Source: Mesorhizobium sp. WSM4904 (GTDB lineage: Bacteria > Pseudomonadota > Alphaproteobacteria > Rhizobiales > Rhizobiaceae). From it: DNA of 64,000 nucleotides. A program made the translations under genes and the position numbers. Location: positions 2,985,001 to 3,049,000 of the forward strand of contig NZ_CP121354.1 of NCBI RefSeq assembly GCF_029674545.1. Reading direction: 5' to 3'. This document shows, piece after piece, positions 26,401-34,885 of this stretch. Position 1 is the first letter of the stretch, and every line of letters starts with the position of its first letter. The notes beneath the pieces were generated by a model. The model worked only from the letters and a program-made list of their open reading frames with translations. It ran no database searches and was not told where the DNA came from.

Positions 26401-27109
26401 GGAGACTGTCGCCAATCAGACCGACAGCGCGCACCAATTCGACCACGACATACCAGCCAATCTTGCTCGCGGGGGGCGCGGGTGCGCCCGCGTCCCGATC
26501 GTCTGGCGCGCGAGCAACCTCGACGCCGTCCTCGGCCGGTTCGTCGCTCTCAATGTCCGCCTCGTCCTCCGCTACAAGGAGCGGGCCCGAGCCGTCCCGC
26601 CCCGTAAGCGCGGGGTTGTCTCTCCAGAATGCGGCAGAACGCTCGAGCAGACGGTCAAAGTCGGTACTCAAAAACGCAGCGAAGATTTCTGCAACACCCC
26701 GACCGTACCCCCCCTGACGCAGCAGACTTGTCGCCATCGCGGGCAGGCCAGCCAACTGATAGGCGCCGGCAGCAAGCAACCCGACGGGCACGTCGCGGGT
26801 GACTGAGTCAGACGATCGTGCCAGCCATTCGAGTAACTCGGCGGCACGTCGGTAGCATCCGAGCGCGTCCACTGAGCCTTGTCCCTCTATCTCCCGGAAG
26901 ATCCCTGCGGCATGTAGCAGCCGACGAGCATCGTCGAACTGCTCATGTGACTCGCTCTGGGCCCACCCGATAGTTGGCACGTGCCAAGAGTTCTGCAGAC
27001 TTCGAACGAACAGACGCGCCTGTGCCGGCGTCAGCTCGTTTTCGGCGGCCCGGCCAAGGCGGATATTCATCGCCAGTTCGCGACGCTGTTCGTCGAGCCG
27101 AGCCATCAT
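23405..27109 (-). CDS. Large superfamily 2 helicase, HamB-like
   Basis: 1234 aa DExH helicase. Motif I TPTGSGKT at about 339-346, motif II DEAH at 449-452, motif III TAVAG, motif V TATLTEGVNLPFD and motif VI NLAGRAGRPG match the Ski2/Lhr-like group. About 320 residues precede the helicase core, with an acidic stretch at 180-205; a long helical C-terminal region follows. Its start overlaps the upstream nuclease-like gene. Order (small PD-(D/E)XK-like protein, then helicase) and coupling match the Hachiman antiphage system (HamA-HamB), where HamB unwinds DNA and controls HamA. This HamB is longer than usual, so it may be a divergent subtype. Confidence 0.7.
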   Translation of the reverse strand: MMARLDEQRRELAMNIRLGRAAENELTPAQARLFVRSLQNSWHVPTIGWAQSESHEQFDDARRLLHAAGIFREIEGQGSVDALGCYRRAAELLEWLARSSDSVTRDVPVGLLAAGAYQLAGLPAMATSLLRQGGYGRGVAEIFAAFLSTDFDRLLERSAAFWRDNPALTGRDGSGPLLVAEDEADIESDEPAEDGVEVARAPDDRDAGAPAPPASKIGWYVVVELVRAVGLIGDSLRRGNSSRIEHAANKLSGLSALATRLASDELWILINLIEATAKRYSDNSLHGRVSRLTANVPGLQARMWRFAREQYARGRGVLWTSQIQGLERLITSNSFALCTPTGSGKTLVANLALVKELLLVDTQPGAAPLALYLVPSRALASEVEAKLTAELGSDLIVTGLYGGADWGITDYWLTADRPVVLIATVEKAEALMRYVGHLLVQRLRLLILDEAHQVVSENDANAQEALAAHTSRAMRLEAMVSRLFSVKPGMARIALTAVAGGAAGPVARWIEGRADAMPVGLGYRSSRQLIGGLRVNPRRAPEAVLDIVNGQPLYVRGRDAPVYLPLRLPAMPLPAAGIRNSLPHYNELYVLWTALHLLEGNRRVLISVAQSPERLMKRYVEAFDLPGWQTVPPFVPPIDAEGQARFEEARAACIDYCGQQSFELRLLDRGIATSHGQMPQRLRRLMTDLIDRRICPVTIATATLTEGVNLPFDIIFLTSLERRSYDAQARQPIVVPMSTAEFRNLAGRAGRPGAAESIEGMTLVALPEAVSTTARGQRREQSRQIRRAEADYNNLLGRLQAEQAAGPVHSPLVVLLRSIWQKAAAQSGLRTEEQFLSWLEATLPEGAGANLGVASRIPADQLGDSLDELDGFLLSAIEELARADQQVLDGARTEALLQDLWQRTFARVAAAEEAWLERSFVRRGRAFVERLYPNTEQRQRLYQYGFTPYIGRRFELVAPQLIAELQGAVEYGAWPTEQKFALFIRLGERVRAEPGIGFRVRDTVNDQASLANWRGIMGWWMQLPSSQAPEAERLRSWQRFVADNIEFKLGVAVGAAVARAWGENAAGLETPTLDTWRATTRLPWVGFWFRELLRWGTLDPFVAFALAQGIAQTREEAAARRLAFEAWLAQEGYDRGAETLIDPQRFLEWQRTLVRQGDAAEAVRGSAARLTATDGRRGSYDVRPVVRDDGIEWIDAAGYSVARTQYSEALLTARPERHDFRLNVWPAPEVTRTY

Positions 27110-28053
27110 CGATTATTCCATAGAGACCGATAGATTTGCTCGATGAGCTCGACGCCGCCCTCAAGCACCAGCTCGACGACCTGCAGTGGCCGCCCAGCGG
27201 TATATTCCGGCGGCGGCGCCGCCACCGGAAGATAGGCTTGGCCCGCGCCTCTCCGCGCTGCCCGATTGCCGGCGACGAAGACCAGATCGGTTCGAGGAAG
27301 AGGTGCTGCCCCGATCAGCAGGGCCCGATCGAGAGACACGATCGCTTCTGCATACTCATCGCGCGCCTTTTCGCAAAGTAGTCGGTGCATTTGCTCAAGG
27401 CCTTGTGGCGCCGGGAGGCCACGGTTCATTTCATTCCAAACGCCGTCGTTGCTTCGCACTCTCGCCCCTGCCGGGCCAGTCCAGCTGCCAAGCATCATGT
27501 CGTTCATGGCACTCGGCGTGAGCGCAGCGCGCCACTTCGCCTCCCCGGCAATGAACCGTACGACCTCACCACTGACCGGATCAATTCCAAGCGCAATGAA
27601 GTCATTCCCATGACGTCCGGAAACCTCGCGAACGCGAGCCGGGTCGCGAGCCAGATCAAATATGTAGGCCTCCACTTCGGCATGGTACCGGAACAGGAAG
27701 ATAGGAATCGTCCATTGGTGGCCGCCGATGAACCGATAAGCTTGGGTCATCAGACCGGCCATTACCTCACCGAACAGTCCTTTTTTCGCGGTCGCTGGGA
27801 GGCAGCTCGGATACTGTGCATCCGCGCCTGGGCCATCCGCGTCTGGATGGAGGTCGATTCTGGCGGCACGATGAAAGACTTCCCGGGCGTCGAGGTGAGC
27901 GGACTCGAAATACGGGCGCAACTCCTCGACGACAGTGTTGTCATTTGCGACCGCCTGTTCGAACAGCAGGTGTCCATAGTTTCCGTTCATCTGCGCGGCC
28001 CCTCGGAGCCAGCGATTAAGAAGAGGCATTGGCGGCGGGTAATTATGCAGCAT
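27106..28053 (-). CDS. HamA-like (DUF1837-like) PD-(D/E)XK nuclease
   Basis: 315 aa from the ATG at 28053; a GTG at 28116 overlapping the upstream stop is an alternative start. Candidate nuclease residues: Glu96 in KGLFGEVMAG, Asp158 in NDFIALGID, and Glu171-x-Lys173 in IAGEAKW, the E...D...ExK order of HamA/DUF1837. The stop overlaps the helicase start by four bases. In Hachiman, HamA is a non-specific DNase released when HamB senses DNA ends. Assignment is by motif order and gene pairing, not by close sequence similarity. Confidence 0.55.
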   Translation of the reverse strand: MLHNYPPPMPLLNRWLRGAAQMNGNYGHLLFEQAVANDNTVVEELRPYFESAHLDAREVFHRAARIDLHPDADGPGADAQYPSCLPATAKKGLFGEVMAGLMTQAYRFIGGHQWTIPIFLFRYHAEVEAYIFDLARDPARVREVSGRHGNDFIALGIDPVSGEVVRFIAGEAKWRAALTPSAMNDMMLGSWTGPAGARVRSNDGVWNEMNRGLPAPQGLEQMHRLLCEKARDEYAEAIVSLDRALLIGAAPLPRTDLVFVAGNRAARRGAGQAYLPVAAPPPEYTAGRPLQVVELVLEGGVELIEQIYRSLWNNR

Positions 28054-28112
28054 CGGATATTCGTCCGCCCAGCCCGATCGTCGTAATCTCGATCCGCCCC
28101 AAATCAAGCACG

Positions 28113-28724
28113 TCACTGACGGTCACGGCTGCACCTGATACCGGCCATCTCGTATGCGCTCGCATCCCTAAGATCATTCCCTCCAGTCAGGCGCAGGATC
28201 TCGGCGACATAGTCTTTTGTCAGCAGGGTTTCCACGCCGGCCTTGACGGCATCATCGAGGTAAGAGATGCCGTCGGTCCCATCGCTCAGCCCTCTGGCGC
28301 TGGCTACGGCCATCTCGGCAAGGCTCGTCGCTGTCGGATGGAGAATGGTCGCGCCGATTCGGGTATAGATTACCGTCGCGATGCCTTCGAAATTCGTTAG
28401 GCTCTCGATGATGATACTGTTGGGCGTCGGCTGCTTTGGTGGCGCATAGCTTTTGGTCGATCCAACTTCGTGTAGTTCCCTTCGGTAAAGGCGGTCGGCC
28501 GCCTCTTTGGCATCGAGCTCGACCACGAGTATCTCGGCTTTTACCGGGCAGCCGAGTTCGCTAGGGACCAGCGTTGGCGCCCCTTTTCTTGTTCGACTCT
28601 GCCGCGCGAACTCCACGGGAAATGGCGTTTGACTGGCAATGCGCGAGGTGATGAAAGGCTCGATTTCGTCACCAGGATCGCCGATCAGCGATCCATACGC
28701 CAATATGCCGACCGTCCCGAGCAT
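28113..28724 (-). CDS. Gamma-glutamylcyclotransferase-like (GGCT-fold) protein
   Basis: 203 aa. The N-terminal GILAYGSLIG carries the YGSL motif of the GGCT/AIG2 fold. The start at 28724 is set by an ideal ribosome site (AGGAGGT) 8 bases upstream. A GGCT-fold protein can cyclise gamma-glutamylamines, but here it heads a defence-like operon, immediately before the HamA-like nuclease, and may act as a regulator, toxin or immunity factor. The catalytic glutamate could not be placed with certainty. Confidence 0.65.
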   Translation of the reverse strand: MLGTVGILAYGSLIGDPGDEIEPFITSRIASQTPFPVEFARQSRTRKGAPTLVPSELGCPVKAEILVVELDAKEAADRLYRRELHEVGSTKSYAPPKQPTPNSIIIESLTNFEGIATVIYTRIGATILHPTATSLAEMAVASARGLSDGTDGISYLDDAVKAGVETLLTKDYVAEILRLTGGNDLRDASAYEMAGIRCSRDRQ

Positions 28725-28762
28725 GCTTTCGGTACCTCCTGACCGCCCGCCGTCCTTGATCA

Positions 28763-28777
28763 ACGGCAATCTGCCGT
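28763..28777. promoter_or_regulatory. Operator 1, MbcA/ParS promoter
   Basis: ACGGCA-ATC-TGCCGT, 6-base perfect arms, in the 95-base divergent region between the GGCT gene and the antitoxin gene. It has the same form as the second site 23 bases on. Confidence 0.65.
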
Positions 28778-28785
28778 CTATATTT

Positions 28786-28800
28786 ATGGCAAGTTGCCAT
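28786..28800. promoter_or_regulatory. Operator 2, MbcA/ParS promoter
   Basis: ATGGCAAGTTGCCAT, a perfect 7-base inverted repeat around one base, just before the antitoxin gene. Together with operator 1 it gives the pattern AYGGCA-N3-TGCCRT twice, with centres about 23 bases apart. A TATATT-like -10 (28779-28784) lies between them, as expected for autorepression by the antitoxin. Confidence 0.65.
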
Positions 28801-28819
28801 TTGCAGCAAGGAGGCTGTC

Positions 28820-29257
28820 ATGTCGATCGCTATCGTCGAGGAAGTCGCACGAAAGCTCGGCGGCCAGAGCGTGCTTGGCCGGGTCGTGCGTTCGCAAGCC
28901 GACCTGGCCTTGGCCGTGCGCAATAGGCTACCGCTCTCTGCCCTTCGGGGGCTTAGCCAGGCCGGAATGTCCGAGCAGGAAATTGAGACATTTGTGATCC
29001 CGCAGCGCACCCGCCGTCACCGCGCGGACAAGCAGCAGCCATTGACCGTGGATGAGTCGGATCGCGCTGTCCGGCTCTTGCGAGTCCAATCTCTGGCCGA
29101 GCAGACCTTCGCTGATCAGGAGAAAGCGAACCGCTGGCTTCGTCGGCCGCTCCTCGAACTCGGCGGTGAGACGCCGCTCGTGGTGGCGCAAACCGAAGCC
29201 GGCGCGCGTGTCATCGAGACCATCCTCGGCAAGATCGCTTGGGGCGCCGCTGCCTGA
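28820..29257 (+). CDS. MbcA/ParS-family antitoxin (DUF2384)
   Basis: 145 aa antitoxin of a RES-type toxin-antitoxin pair. The N-terminal half is a helix-turn-helix (LSALRGLSQAGMSEQEIETFVIPQRT region), and the C-terminal half is the toxin-binding DUF2384 domain (DRAVRLLRVQSLAEQTFADQEKANRWLRRP; LGGETPL; GARVIETILGKIAWG). An AAGGAGG ribosome site precedes the ATG. Its stop overlaps the toxin start by one base. Two palindromes upstream indicate autoregulation. Confidence 0.85.
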   Translation: MSIAIVEEVARKLGGQSVLGRVVRSQADLALAVRNRLPLSALRGLSQAGMSEQEIETFVIPQRTRRHRADKQQPLTVDESDRAVRLLRVQSLAEQTFADQEKANRWLRRPLLELGGETPLVVAQTEAGARVIETILGKIAWGAAA

Positions 29258-29718
29258 TGTTCCTCTGGCGTTTGTCGGGCAAACAGTATGCTCAGGCACT
29301 CGACGGCGGCTATGGTCTTCACTTTGACGGACGCTGGAACACTGTCGGCCATGCGGTCACTTACTGCGCGACGTCTCCTGCACTCTGCGTTCTCGAGAAG
29401 CTCGTTCATGTCGAGGACCCGGCGCTCCTGCCGGAACTTGTCATGGTCACGTATGAGCTGCCAGATTCGGTAGCGATAAAGGACATTAGACTCCCGGATT
29501 TGCCGCCGAACTGGCGTCGTCACGAGGCCTGGAGTCAAGACAGGGGAGACGAATGGCATGGGGGACGCTCCACCCTGTTGTTACGCGTACCTTCGGCCAT
29601 TGTGCCGGTAGCTAATTCACCGGACGTAAATGTGTTAATAAATCACAGCCATCCGGCTGCGGCCGACGTCCGAATCGTTGGCCAGGAACCCTTCTCACTC
29701 GATCCCCGACTGTTTTGA
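29257..29718 (+). CDS. RES-domain toxin (MbcT/ParT-like)
   Basis: 153 aa RES toxin. The conserved Arg is in YGLHFDGRWNTVG (about 18-30) and the Ser in the STLLLRVPSAIVP segment (about 104-116); the EKLVHVED region carries the central Glu. Family members degrade NAD+ or ADP-ribosylate a metabolic enzyme and arrest growth. The ATG overlaps the antitoxin stop, so expression is coupled. It probably stabilises the ICE or acts in abortive defence. Confidence 0.85.
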   Translation: MFLWRLSGKQYAQALDGGYGLHFDGRWNTVGHAVTYCATSPALCVLEKLVHVEDPALLPELVMVTYELPDSVAIKDIRLPDLPPNWRRHEAWSQDRGDEWHGGRSTLLLRVPSAIVPVANSPDVNVLINHSHPAAADVRIVGQEPFSLDPRLF

Positions 29719-29859
29719 AGGCGTTGACGCACAAGACACGACTTGATCCTCCCATTTGCGAGCCTTCGTCGTGATAGTGATGGAAATCGGCGGGCACTTC
29801 TTGTTTTTCTCCCTCATCTGAGGCAGAAAAAGCGGAACTTTGGGCGATTCGAGGATTCG

Positions 29860-30504
29860 ATGACGACACCTTCCCCGCTAGTTCTGTCGCAGCCCGATCA
29901 GGTGATTGGGCGTCTTCAGGGGCTCGGCCTGACGGAAGAAAACCTACTGCACGCTGCGCGCCGCTGGCATGTAGCCTGGAGTGGATTCACGGCGAACCAC
30001 CCGCCGTTCGGAATCGGCATCGCAGCTTGGATGGAGGCGGTGGCGGCATTGCGCGAGACGACTATGCCCTTGGGCTGGGTGCGATCAGATGAGCGCAACT
30101 ATGCACTTGTGATCAGCCCCGACGGCGCGATGGCAATCAGTGTTGCCACCGGCGACGCCGGAACCGGCCGGCCTGATACCAGCCCGAGCAACAAGGCCCC
30201 CAAAGGCGTCAGCACAGCTGATGCGATCTCGGTCAATCAAATCCAGTTGGAACTCGATTTGCCGGTGCCGGAACTTCCGTCATCAGATGACGATGGACCG
30301 CTGACCTGGTTCTTACTCCTCCACCGTGCACACGACGAAATTCGCTGCGAATTGTCCTTGCCTCTCGAGATGTCGCCCGATGGCAGGATCAGTCGCTGGA
30401 AAGAGCGGTTGATCCTGTCTTCGATCCCGCTCGATGGAGATATTATCGAGGTTATCGCACCGGAGGGGCCCGATCTGGATATCGACGTGAAGCGAAAGGC
30501 ATGA
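29860..30504 (+). CDS. Hypothetical protein, partner of XRE-ImmA gene
   Basis: 214 aa soluble protein I do not recognise. No membrane segment or metal motif is visible; a Ser/Pro-rich linker lies near 107-125. Its stop overlaps the XRE-ImmA start (ATGA) and the Mrr-like nuclease follows, so the three are one operon. XRE-ImmA proteins commonly sit beside small unknown proteins that act as toxins or triggers; that role is inferred. Confidence 0.65.
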   Translation: MTTPSPLVLSQPDQVIGRLQGLGLTEENLLHAARRWHVAWSGFTANHPPFGIGIAAWMEAVAALRETTMPLGWVRSDERNYALVISPDGAMAISVATGDAGTGRPDTSPSNKAPKGVSTADAISVNQIQLELDLPVPELPSSDDDGPLTWFLLLHRAHDEIRCELSLPLEMSPDGRISRWKERLILSSIPLDGDIIEVIAPEGPDLDIDVKRKA

Positions 30505-31610
30505 GCACCATCGAGATTTTTAACTCGTCTCGATTGACATGGGCGCGGCGCCGCCGTGGCTTAACGAAAACGAAGCTCGCCGTCTCACTGGGCGTCGATC
30601 TGCGGTCAGTCTCCGCGTATGAGACCGGGGAATTCGCTCCGGAAGCGGACAAGCTGACCCGAATCGCGCGCGTGCTTAAGTTTCCCGAGAACTTCTTTTT
30701 CGGCGACGATCTCGAGGAGCCCGCATTCGATACCGCCAGCTTCCGATCGATGTCGAAGATGACCGCCTCACAGCGGGACACAGCGCTCGGGAGCGGCGCG
30801 ATTGCGTTGCTACTCAACGAATGGATCGAAGGGCGTTTCGATCTTCCTCACGCCGATGTTCCCGATCTTGGGCGTGACGGCAGTCCTGAGGGCGCCGCAG
30901 AAGCTGTGCGGCGAGCTTGGGGCCTCGGCGAACTGCCGATCAAGAACATGGTTCACCTTTTGGAAGCGAAGGGCGTGCGGGTCTACTCGCTCGCCATCGA
31001 CGCCGTTGAGGTCGATGCATTTTCTATGTGGCGGCAGGATCGTCCGTTCGTGTTCCTCAACACTTTGAAGTCCGCTGAGCATGGGCGTTTCGACGCGGCG
31101 CATGAGCTTGGACATCTCGTACTGCACCGCCATGCTGCGCCGAATGGTCAAGAGGCGGAGCAGGACGCCAATTCCTTCGCCTCGGCATTCCTAATGCCGG
31201 CAGCGAGCGTTCGTGCACACGCGCCTCGTTTCCCGACCATCGACAATCTTATCCGACTGAAGAAAATCTGGGGCGTTTCGCTCGCTGCCATCACATATCG
31301 TCTGCACAAGCTTGGTTTGCTGACAGATTGGCATTACCGCAAACTCTACATTGAGATCGCCTCGCGCGGATATCGCAAGACCGAGCCTGCCGAAGGGCCG
31401 CGGGAGGTCTCGCAAATCCTTCAAAAGGTCTTCGCAGCGTTGCGGGAAGACGGAATCGGGAAGCACGATATTGCTTGCGCCCTGAATGTGCATGCCGAGG
31501 ACGTCGATGAGCTCGTCTTCGGTCTCGCCCTTACCGGTCTCAACGGATCCGGCCGTCCTCCCACGCCGAAACGTCGGCCGGAGTTAACGGTCGTATCTTC
31601 GCGGGAGTAA
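30501..31610 (+). CDS. XRE regulator fused to ImmA/IrrE metallopeptidase
   Basis: 369 aa. The N-terminal Cro/C1 helix-turn-helix is at about 10-65 ([21 protein letters not shown]). The ImmA/IrrE zinc peptidase has HELGH at 201-205 and a downstream Glu/Asp in [17 protein letters not shown]. About 100 residues of helical tail follow. Such proteins cleave or sense a partner and relieve repression under stress. It is flanked by a co-translated unknown gene and a nuclease gene five bases downstream. Confidence 0.85.
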   Translation: MSTIEIFNSSRLTWARRRRGLTKTKLAVSLGVDLRSVSAYETGEFAPEADKLTRIARVLKFPENFFFGDDLEEPAFDTASFRSMSKMTASQRDTALGSGAIALLLNEWIEGRFDLPHADVPDLGRDGSPEGAAEAVRRAWGLGELPIKNMVHLLEAKGVRVYSLAIDAVEVDAFSMWRQDRPFVFLNTLKSAEHGRFDAAHELGHLVLHRHAAPNGQEAEQDANSFASAFLMPAASVRAHAPRFPTIDNLIRLKKIWGVSLAAITYRLHKLGLLTDWHYRKLYIEIASRGYRKTEPAEGPREVSQILQKVFAALREDGIGKHDIACALNVHAEDVDELVFGLALTGLNGSGRPPTPKRRPELTVVSSRE

Positions 31611-31614
31611 GTCG

Positions 31615-32526
31615 ATGCTGGGCTTTCCTGAGGCGCAGGCCATCGAAGATCTTGCAGACCTCCTCTATGACTTCTTGCCGGGAAGCGGAAACAATCGCAC
31701 GGCGTTTCCACTGGCAGCCGCGCAGGCCGGCGTCGGCGACTTGTGGGTTCCCGGCAGCAAGCGTCCGGCGATCGTTCAACTCCTCACCGCTACTCTAGAG
31801 CGACGCCGTCACCTGTTCACGAAGCTGATCATGTCGATTGTGCGCCAAGCGATGACCTATCGCCGTGGCAAAGGCAATCCGTTGACCCGTGCCGAGATCG
31901 AACGGCTGAATAGCGTGCTCCCGGGCGTCTCGTTCAAAATTCCCGAACTGCTGGATCGCGCGTTCCTTGAGAGTCTGAGCGGCACATCAGAGGTACGGCG
32001 CGAGCCGCAATCGGGCCCCCTCAGCGTAGAGCGGAGCAAGGTGCTCGCTTCACTCCTAATCGAAATCGGTCGTCTAAATCCCCAAGAGCGCGGCCTGCGT
32101 TTCGAGGGCTTCCTTAGTGAACTCTTCGGCGCCTTCGAGTTGGCGCCGCGCGGCTCGTTCCGGCTCGTTGGCGAGCAAATTGACGGGAGTTTTCGACTGG
32201 ATGGGCAAACCTACCTTGTCGAGGCAAAGTGGCACGGACCGCAGATCGGCTTCGCCGACCTGATGACATTCTCTGGCAAGGTTGGAGGAAAAGCATCCTG
32301 GTCGCGCGGCCTGTTTGTGAGCAATTCCGGCTTTACCGCGGAGGGGCTTGAAGCGTTTGCGCGCGGCCGCCAGACCAATCTGATCTGCGTTGATGGCCTC
32401 GATCTTTATGAAGTGCTGGATGGCCGCGTGAGCCTAACCGAGGTATTGCGCCACAAGGACCGGCGTGCAGCAGAAACCAACCGGGCCTTCGTGCCGGTGC
32501 GCGACCTGAACCTAAGGCGAGCCTAG
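31615..32526 (+). CDS. Mrr-like PD-(D/E)XK restriction endonuclease
   Basis: 303 aa. The C-terminal half holds an Mrr_cat-type nuclease: Glu164 in [11 protein letters not shown], Asp190 in GEQIDGSF, and Glu203-x-Lys205 in YLVEAKW, followed by [19 protein letters not shown]. The N-terminal 130 residues (helical, [11 protein letters not shown] start) look like an adaptor or effector-binding domain of unknown family. It lies five bases after the XRE-ImmA gene, implying that the peptidase regulator controls nuclease expression or activity. Confidence 0.78.
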   Translation: MLGFPEAQAIEDLADLLYDFLPGSGNNRTAFPLAAAQAGVGDLWVPGSKRPAIVQLLTATLERRRHLFTKLIMSIVRQAMTYRRGKGNPLTRAEIERLNSVLPGVSFKIPELLDRAFLESLSGTSEVRREPQSGPLSVERSKVLASLLIEIGRLNPQERGLRFEGFLSELFGAFELAPRGSFRLVGEQIDGSFRLDGQTYLVEAKWHGPQIGFADLMTFSGKVGGKASWSRGLFVSNSGFTAEGLEAFARGRQTNLICVDGLDLYEVLDGRVSLTEVLRHKDRRAAETNRAFVPVRDLNLRRA

Positions 32527-32642
32527 ATGAGAAGGGCGAAAGGCTCCGCTCGTCACATGTTCCCTTCATCGAGACCTCATCATCATTGGCATTTTTCCGG
32601 GTGGATGCCCTATATTGAGGGGTAGTTGGCGTGGTCGGACGG

Positions 32643-33374
32643 TCAGCCGGCCACCGAACAAGAATACCTGCACCGAGGATATTCGGAGCAGCCCAGAAAT
32701 TCGCCGAACCTGCCCCTCTTTCTAACGAGGTGGCCGCCACAGTTTTCTGTCGGGCATGAGGGCTTTGGCGCCTTGCTGCGATATTTCTGTTTCTTGAATT
32801 CCCAAGGATGGATGTTGTCCTTGAAGGCCCATATGCCTCGCTTTGCGCGTCTGGCCTCTTCGAGGGCATCGAGGTAACGCTGATCGGGTCCGTATCGCTC
32901 CAGAACCCAAGCCCAGCCATTGACGACCATCTCTAGCTCGATGTTTCTCGTCACGCGGAAGGGCGCCCCAAACGTTGTTATGACATGAGGGCGTGACGAC
33001 GGTGTTCTGAACTCGCCGGCGGCGTAATCCAGCGTCAGATAGGGAACGCAGACGACACGGCCGTACGTGTCTACTGGCCGCCCGGTATTCATCTTCATCA
33101 AGATAGCAAGTTCGACCCACTTGCCGCCGATCAGGTCGGTGAGGAAATCCTTGGCTTCGCGGCCGCCGGGCTGTTCCATCTCCGGAGCATCGATGAATCC
33201 GAATCTTGCGGTTACCTCGATCTCGGCTTGATCCTTAGGGTTTCCTGTCACCTCGGAAACCCTGACCCGAGTTAGAAACCCGTCGCCGTCGAACACCTTC
33301 AGCACCGGAACCCTGACTGTGTCCGTTTGTGGATCCTCAGGCACAATGATGATGGGATCTACTTCTTGAGCCAT
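32643..33374 (-). CDS. SNase-like nuclease with topoisomerase-type zinc ribbon
   Basis: 243 aa. A staphylococcal-nuclease (thermonuclease) OB-fold domain covers about 20-185 ([50 protein letters not shown]). The C-terminus carries a topoisomerase-I-type zinc ribbon ([29 protein letters not shown]), a DNA-contacting module. No signal peptide is visible, so it probably acts inside the cell. It is convergent with the Mrr-like gene. Confidence 0.8.
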   Translation of the reverse strand: MAQEVDPIIIVPEDPQTDTVRVPVLKVFDGDGFLTRVRVSEVTGNPKDQAEIEVTARFGFIDAPEMEQPGGREAKDFLTDLIGGKWVELAILMKMNTGRPVDTYGRVVCVPYLTLDYAAGEFRTPSSRPHVITTFGAPFRVTRNIELEMVVNGWAWVLERYGPDQRYLDALEEARRAKRGIWAFKDNIHPWEFKKQKYRSKAPKPSCPTENCGGHLVRKRGRFGEFLGCSEYPRCRYSCSVAG

Positions 33375-33655
33375 TGTGTCGGCGGCAAAGGAAAACGAGA
33401 CTATACCGTCCCCGTTCTTCGTTTCGGAAGAGCTAAATTAGGCCAAAATTCTGGATCCGGAGCGGGCGTTCTCGTCACCCTGGGGGCTCATCGAGCATTA
33501 TCGGGCCAGAAGGGCCTATCCCTTAACAGTGCTCGCCGGAGCCGCAGAACGGACCTAGGGATATTGAAACGGACATGTTCGCTTTTTGTGCTTCGAAAGT
33601 CGCATAAAGGGCAGTCTGGAACTGGCGGAAAGACGGTTTCCTCGACCGGGATCTG

Positions 33656-34738
33656 TCAGCTTGCGACGGCGCTGCGCAGCAGCATGAGCTCGCCGATGTT
33701 TTCGATGATGATATAGCCGACCAAACGGCCCTTGCCATCCACCACACCGACGGCAGGTGCGGCTCCACTCTTCAGGTGTTCGAGCGCCCTGATGAGCTTA
33801 TCATGGTCGCGCACCACCGGGATATTTGCCGCCATTGCCTCGATCACAGGAGTCTGACCGCCGTGCTGCTGCAGGCCGGTGACGAGCCCCTCCCGCGTCA
33901 GCACACCGCGCAGCACGCCGGCAGCATCGACGATCGGGAACTCGTGTTGCGTCGTGCGCAACAGGCCCTGTGCTGCCTCGTCGAGGGTCGCGGTCGCCGG
34001 CAGGCTTTCGAACCGGCTGATCATGACGTCGCGGACGTTAACGGCACGCGCCGCTGCCTCGAGCCCCATCGCCTGCGTTTCCGCAGTGGCGGCGAGGTAG
34101 ACGAAGATGGCAACGAATATGAGCAGCACGTTGCCGGCGACGAGACCGATGAAGCCGAAGGCGAAGGCGGCGAACTGACCAACGGTCCCCGCAATCTCCG
34201 TCGCGCGCTGGCGGTTGTAGCGCGTGGCGAGCAAGGCCCGCAGCACACGTCCGCCATCCATCGGAAAGGCCGGAATGAGGTTGAACAGGACCAGCCATAT
34301 GTTGACGGCAGCGAGGCGAGCCACGAACGCGACATGCGGGTTATCCATTGACATCAGCGCGTCGATACCGACGGCGGTCCCGAGCGCGACGACGAGGAAA
34401 GCGGCAATGACGACATTGACCAACGGGCCGGCGAGCGCCACGACGATCTCTTCCGACGGCTTCTCGGGTAGGCGCTCCAGCTCCGCGACGCCGCCGATCG
34501 GCAAGAGCGTGATCTTTGGAGTTCGGATGCCGTAGCGACTAGCGGCAGCGGCATGGCCGAGCTCATGCAATACCACGCAGGCGAACACGGCGCCGATGAA
34601 GCAGACGCCCTCGATCGCAGCCGACGTTCCACCCTCCTGGAAATAGGCGATACCGATCCAGGCAAGCAGCAGCAGGAAGGTCAGGTGGATGCGGATCTCG
34701 GTGCCGCCGACACGGAGGATCGGGTAGGACCACTGCAT
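33656..34738 (-). CDS. Site-2 protease (M50) with CBS pair
   Basis: 360 aa polytopic membrane zinc protease. HELGHAAAASRYG lies in an early membrane segment and the second motif NLIPAFPMDGGRVLRALL lies further on; a pair of CBS domains fills about 225-355 (VRDVMISRFESLPATATLDEAAQGL...; NIPVVRDHDKLIRALEHL). CBS domains often sense adenine nucleotides. The start at 34738 opens directly with MQWSYPILRVGGTEIRIHLTF-type N-terminus of the family. Role probably in stress-regulated intramembrane cleavage; no anti-sigma partner is nearby. Confidence 0.85.
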   Translation of the reverse strand: MQWSYPILRVGGTEIRIHLTFLLLLAWIGIAYFQEGGTSAAIEGVCFIGAVFACVVLHELGHAAAASRYGIRTPKITLLPIGGVAELERLPEKPSEEIVVALAGPLVNVVIAAFLVVALGTAVGIDALMSMDNPHVAFVARLAAVNIWLVLFNLIPAFPMDGGRVLRALLATRYNRQRATEIAGTVGQFAAFAFGFIGLVAGNVLLIFVAIFVYLAATAETQAMGLEAAARAVNVRDVMISRFESLPATATLDEAAQGLLRTTQHEFPIVDAAGVLRGVLTREGLVTGLQQHGGQTPVIEAMAANIPVVRDHDKLIRALEHLKSGAAPAVGVVDGKGRLVGYIIIENIGELMLLRSAVAS

Positions 34739-34833
34739 GGTGTGACTCCGTGGGGTCGGGAAGTGCCGGAGAAATAAGTACGAGCTATTCGCCGCGAAGG
34801 CTAGATTGTGAACTGCCTCCACTTAGAGCAGTA

Positions 34834-34862
34834 TTGCAGTCTGCGTTACGGTGCCGTATATA
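34834..34862 (+). promoter_or_regulatory. Sigma-70-like promoter of tacA-tacT
   Basis: TTGCAG, 17 bases, then TATATA, ending 23 bases before the antitoxin ATG. The -10 is embedded in GTATATAC, a small palindrome. Confidence 0.55.
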
Positions 34863-34885
34863 CAGTTGCAGCACAGGAGCGAGAT

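Noticed and set aside
28051..28125. Small separate gene between GGCT and HamA-like genes
   Set aside because: A frame reading VTVSDVLDLGRIEITT exists but is under 30 residues and without a ribosome site; more likely leader of the HamA-like gene.
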